Origin: a delta proteobacterium NaphS2
GTDB lineage: Bacteria; Desulfobacterota; DSM-4660; Desulfatiglandales; Desulfatiglandaceae
Assembly (NCBI GenBank): GCA_000179315.1
Contig: ADZZ01000613.1
Coordinates: 35,160 to 99,159, forward strand
Reading direction: 5' to 3'
DNA length: 64,000 bases
Below are positions 61,657-64,000 of this stretch, piece after piece. Made by a program: the position numbers and the translations under genes. Under the pieces are notes generated by a model. The model was not told where the DNA came from and ran no database searches. It saw only the letters and a program-made list of their open reading frames with translations. Position 1 is the stretch's first letter. Each line of letters starts with the position of its first letter.

Positions 61657-61836
61657 CCCCCTGTGCAGACAAATTGTAGGATGCCTGATTACATGAACCC
61701 GCCTCCGGCAGCTTAATGCATTCCAGAACACCAAAACCCGCGTCCGCAATTCAAAGTAGATCAACCTTCATACACCAACGACGTTGACAACCTCGAAAAG
61801 GGGGAACCAGGATTCGCGAAAACCAACGGCCTCATA

Positions 61837-61912
61837 TGGAGCGGGCAACGGGGTTCGAACCCGCGACACCAAGCTTGGGAAGCTTGTACTCTACCAACTG
61901 AGCTATGCCCGC
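61837..61912 (-). tRNA. tRNA-Gly (anticodon CCC)
   Basis: 76 nt including encoded CCA. Acceptor GCGGGCA pairs with TGCCCGC, D-arm GCTC/GAGT, anticodon stem CAAGC/GCTTG with loop TTCCCAA (anticodon CCC, reads GGG), T-arm GCGGG/CCCGT with loop TTCGAAC. All arms fold. Discriminator U as in bacterial glycine tRNAs. It lies upstream of the rimP-nusA run. Confidence 0.93.
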
Positions 61913-62055
61913 ACAATATTCCTGATCCAGGGGACGTACAAAAGCAAATATACATCCGCAAATGAGAAAGTTAATACAATCGTTTTCCGCAGTCAAGTCA
62001 TTATTTGGTTTTTCAGCAATTCTATTTATGAAACCTGATTGGGTGCAAAACTCGT

Positions 62056-62104
62056 GAGAGCGGCGTCTCGCCCCGATTTTCGCGGCTGGAAGCCGCTCCT
62101 ACAA
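62056..62104 (-). repeat. REP-like dispersed repeat unit
   Basis: Minus strand begins TGTAGGAGCGGCTTCCAGCC and contains two hairpins, GCGGCT-TCC-AGCCGC at 62082-62096 and GGGCG-AGA-CGCC at about 62061-62073. Repeats of the type 'GTAGGAGCGGCTTCCAGCC' are known from many proteobacterial intergenic spaces. Only one copy in this window. It lies 3' of the aminopeptidase gene and may help end or protect its mRNA. Confidence 0.6.
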
Positions 62105-62111
62105 AAGACAA

Positions 62112-63179
62112 TCATCTCAAAATGAGAATTGCCGTCAGGGATCGGTTTGACTTGACATGATATGGTAGTTCTCCTAATTTTTTGAGGAAGCCCATCATCT
62201 TTTTGACTGAACCACCTTCTTTTTCCAAAACCGCTTCGAAAAGATTAAAATGCCGATGATACAATGCCACCGTCATAAGGTAGGCATTGTTCGGCGGTGT
62301 TATTGCGAAATGCGCAAACTCCCGGGTTTTGAAAGCTTTTTTTAATATTTCAAACCTCTTATGATAGGTTTCAAAAACCTGGGCCCTAATACGCATCTTT
62401 TCTTCATAGCCCGCCTGAAGATTGTAAACACCTTCCATTTCGGCCATAAATCCATCTAAGAATCCTGAAAACAGCCGCTCATCCGCCAAAGCGTCCCGCG
62501 CCTTGATCGTGAAGGGATGTTCGGCCCCAAAGGCTTTTTCAAAAAATTGAATTGCACCCACCTTCCCCACCAGCACCGCCAGCCCCTCGTTAAAGGCCCC
62601 CTGCCCGTTAACATACAGGGTTGCGTGAGTCATCTCATGAAGCAGGGTATTCACCAATCCGGGGGTGGTGCCGTCAATGAGATTCATGGTGACCGGGTCC
62701 CGGAACCACCCCAGGGTGCTGTAAGCCTCAGCCCTGCCCAAATATACATCCATGTTTTCATCCACCAGCCGTGTCCGCTCTTCCCGGGCTTTTTTCAAAT
62801 CGAAAAACCCCAGATAAGGCAAATCGCCTACGATGGGGAACCACCAGGTTTTCAGTGAAAAGGCGTCCTTTTTCGAAGCAGATACCATGAAAATCGGATT
62901 TCGGTCTGAATGGGGATAAACGGTTTCGTAGTTGCCGGTTTTTTCAAGTCCCAGATCTTTCTCGCCAAAGGCCTTAATCTGCGACACAAGCAGCAATTTG
63001 TTTCGTTGCTCCGGGGTAAAGGATTCCGTATCCAGCGCCTCGTTGATGGGCACGGCACCGTTTAAGAGCTCTATTTGCCCTTTGGCGACGTGAAAGAGAT
63101 AGGAAATCCGACATCCTGAAATCGACAGCAGCAAAAACAAGATGATGCAAACAGCTGGAAGCCTGTGTCGTGGCGACAT
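62112..63179 (-). CDS. Lipoprotein metallo-aminopeptidase (COG4324-like)
   Basis: 355 residues with lipobox 'LLLSISGC' (Cys about 23). Zinc motif HExxH in 'LLHEMTHATLYVNGQGAFNE', with the third ligand Glu in 'FNEGLAVLVG' about 20 residues on, a gluzincin pattern. The COG4324 group is annotated as predicted aminopeptidase, anchored in the periplasm. Downstream is the REP-like repeat; upstream a divergent DUF2059 gene, both promoters lying in 63180-63347. Confidence 0.85.
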   Translation of the reverse strand: MSPRHRLPAVCIILFLLLSISGCRISYLFHVAKGQIELLNGAVPINEALDTESFTPEQRNKLLLVSQIKAFGEKDLGLEKTGNYETVYPHSDRNPIFMVSASKKDAFSLKTWWFPIVGDLPYLGFFDLKKAREERTRLVDENMDVYLGRAEAYSTLGWFRDPVTMNLIDGTTPGLVNTLLHEMTHATLYVNGQGAFNEGLAVLVGKVGAIQFFEKAFGAEHPFTIKARDALADERLFSGFLDGFMAEMEGVYNLQAGYEEKMRIRAQVFETYHKRFEILKKAFKTREFAHFAITPPNNAYLMTVALYHRHFNLFEAVLEKEGGSVKKMMGFLKKLGELPYHVKSNRSLTAILILR

Positions 63180-63359
63180 TGATTATGTTTCCATGATCTG
63201 CTTTAAACAGGATAAATATTCTTGACTAATATCCTTTATGCGGACATATTTTGGTAATCCTTATAACACTCCGTCCTCAGTTCAAGAGCCGCTCAAACGG
63301 GACGCAGGGAAACCCGAAGGACAAAACCATAGCATATTCATTGAACGGTGTATATTGAC

Positions 63360-63947
63360 ATGAAAAGGAATCGAAACACTTTATGTGCCATCGTCTGTGT
63401 CATCATTCTTATCTTCTCCGCCGCAGGCCCTTTGCGTGCCGAAGACAAGGCCATCGATCCATCCAAAGTAAAAGATATCAAGAGACTCCTTGAATTGATT
63501 CGGCTGGAGGAAGTGGTCTTGCTGACAGCTGAAACCGCACTGGAACGCCTCTTCCCCATTCTCAAAGAAGCGACCACCCAGAACAACCAAACGGTCTCGG
63601 ACACGCTCTTTGCCATTCTAAAAGGGAGCACCCTGTCCCTTGTGAAACGACAGATTTCCGCTGAAAGAGGACTTATGGACAGGGTCGTCCCACTCTACGA
63701 CAAGCACTACACACAGGATGACATACGGAAACTGATTGAATTTTACGAGACGCCCCTGGGCAAGAAAGTATCCGCACTCAGGCCTCAAATTGCAAAAGAG
63801 AGCATGGTGGTGGCCGAGGAATGGATTAATTTCCTAGAACCCGTGCTGGTTCAGGCGTTGGCAAAACGTCTCGATGAAGAGGGGTATGTCATCGTCAAAA
63901 ACCCACCGAGTAAAAGCTGTTCAGCAACCCAACCGCTGACGGGATAA
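63360..63947 (+). CDS. Exported DUF2059-domain protein
   Basis: 195 residues from ATG 63360; a GTG at 63348 would add four. Signal peptide at about 1-27 (cleavage after PLRA). The helical DUF2059-type domain contains 'LMDRVVPLYDKHYTQDDIRK' and 'LIEFYETPLGKKVSALRPQI', the part that defines the family. Periplasmic, role unknown. Divergent from the lipoprotein aminopeptidase. Confidence 0.82.
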   Translation: MKRNRNTLCAIVCVIILIFSAAGPLRAEDKAIDPSKVKDIKRLLELIRLEEVVLLTAETALERLFPILKEATTQNNQTVSDTLFAILKGSTLSLVKRQISAERGLMDRVVPLYDKHYTQDDIRKLIEFYETPLGKKVSALRPQIAKESMVVAEEWINFLEPVLVQALAKRLDEEGYVIVKNPPSKSCSATQPLTG

Positions 63948-64000
63948 AGGTTTCGAAAACGCAGTTTGACAAAGTTGCATAGTTATAGTATCCCCATATG

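Noticed and set aside
1..64000. CRISPR array
   Set aside because: No regularly spaced direct repeats were seen anywhere in the window, nor any cas-like gene.

Overview
The window looks like chromosomal DNA of a deltaproteobacterium, probably a Desulfobacterota sulfate reducer of the Desulfobacterales type. This is inferred from protein style (DUF3333-type PstA, NtrC-type sigma54 regulation, an AmmeMemoRadiSam pair, several radical SAM proteins), moderate-to-high GC, and many decayed insertion sequences. No rRNA or CRISPR array was seen. One tRNA gene is present.

Layout. 1-5726: phosphate uptake locus pstC(partial)-pstA-pstS-pstB-phoU plus a second PstS-like gene. 5716-10249: an alpha/beta-hydrolase gene split by an IS4-type element, which itself carries a group II intron. 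10289-14762: an EAL-CBS-GGDEF protein and a PHP-glycosyltransferase fusion. 15086-17035: pyroglutamyl peptidase and a frameshifted MFS transporter. 17066-24552: a sigma54 two-component system with an outer membrane protein and exported proteins, including a beta-propeller lipoprotein. 24732-29289: transglutaminase-like protein, remains of a CoA-transferase, a frameshifted enoyl-CoA hydratase, a truncated IS1634 transposase and a metallo-beta-lactamase-fold protein. 29329-33405: pgsA with two dynamin-like GTPases. 33538-40417: radical SAM genes, AmrS and AmrA homologues, a membrane-embedded spermidine-synthase-like protein and a large lipoprotein. 40545-47934: accessory region with an IS1595 element, IS remnants, an AT-rich-flanked phosphodiesterase, a palindromic cluster, a decayed nucleotidyltransferase pair and an intact Xre/ImmA-PIN toxin-antitoxin-like pair. 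48052-61547: the leftward nusA-infB housekeeping cluster rimP-nusA-ylxR-infB-DUF503-rbfA-nrnA-truB-rpsO-pnp-M16 peptidase-dut-MBL-trmL, preceded by tRNA-Gly. 62112-63947: a lipoprotein aminopeptidase and a DUF2059 protein.

The most striking structures are the three-level nest hydrolase/IS4/group II intron, whose 8-bp target duplication lets the original gene be rebuilt in frame; the paired membrane GTPases next to pgsA; the apparently exported AmrA/AmrS pair flanking a membrane spermidine-synthase homologue; the multi-arm palindrome at 44.3-44.4 kb; and the Xre-ImmA/PIN pair in a decaying island with a trmL-like 3' fragment at its other side. At least five genes show single-base frameshifts or internal deletions (intron protein, MFS, enoyl-CoA hydratase, CoA-transferase, the transposase-like gene at 44.4-45.2 kb), so either the genome is decaying here or the assembly has residual indels; reads would decide.
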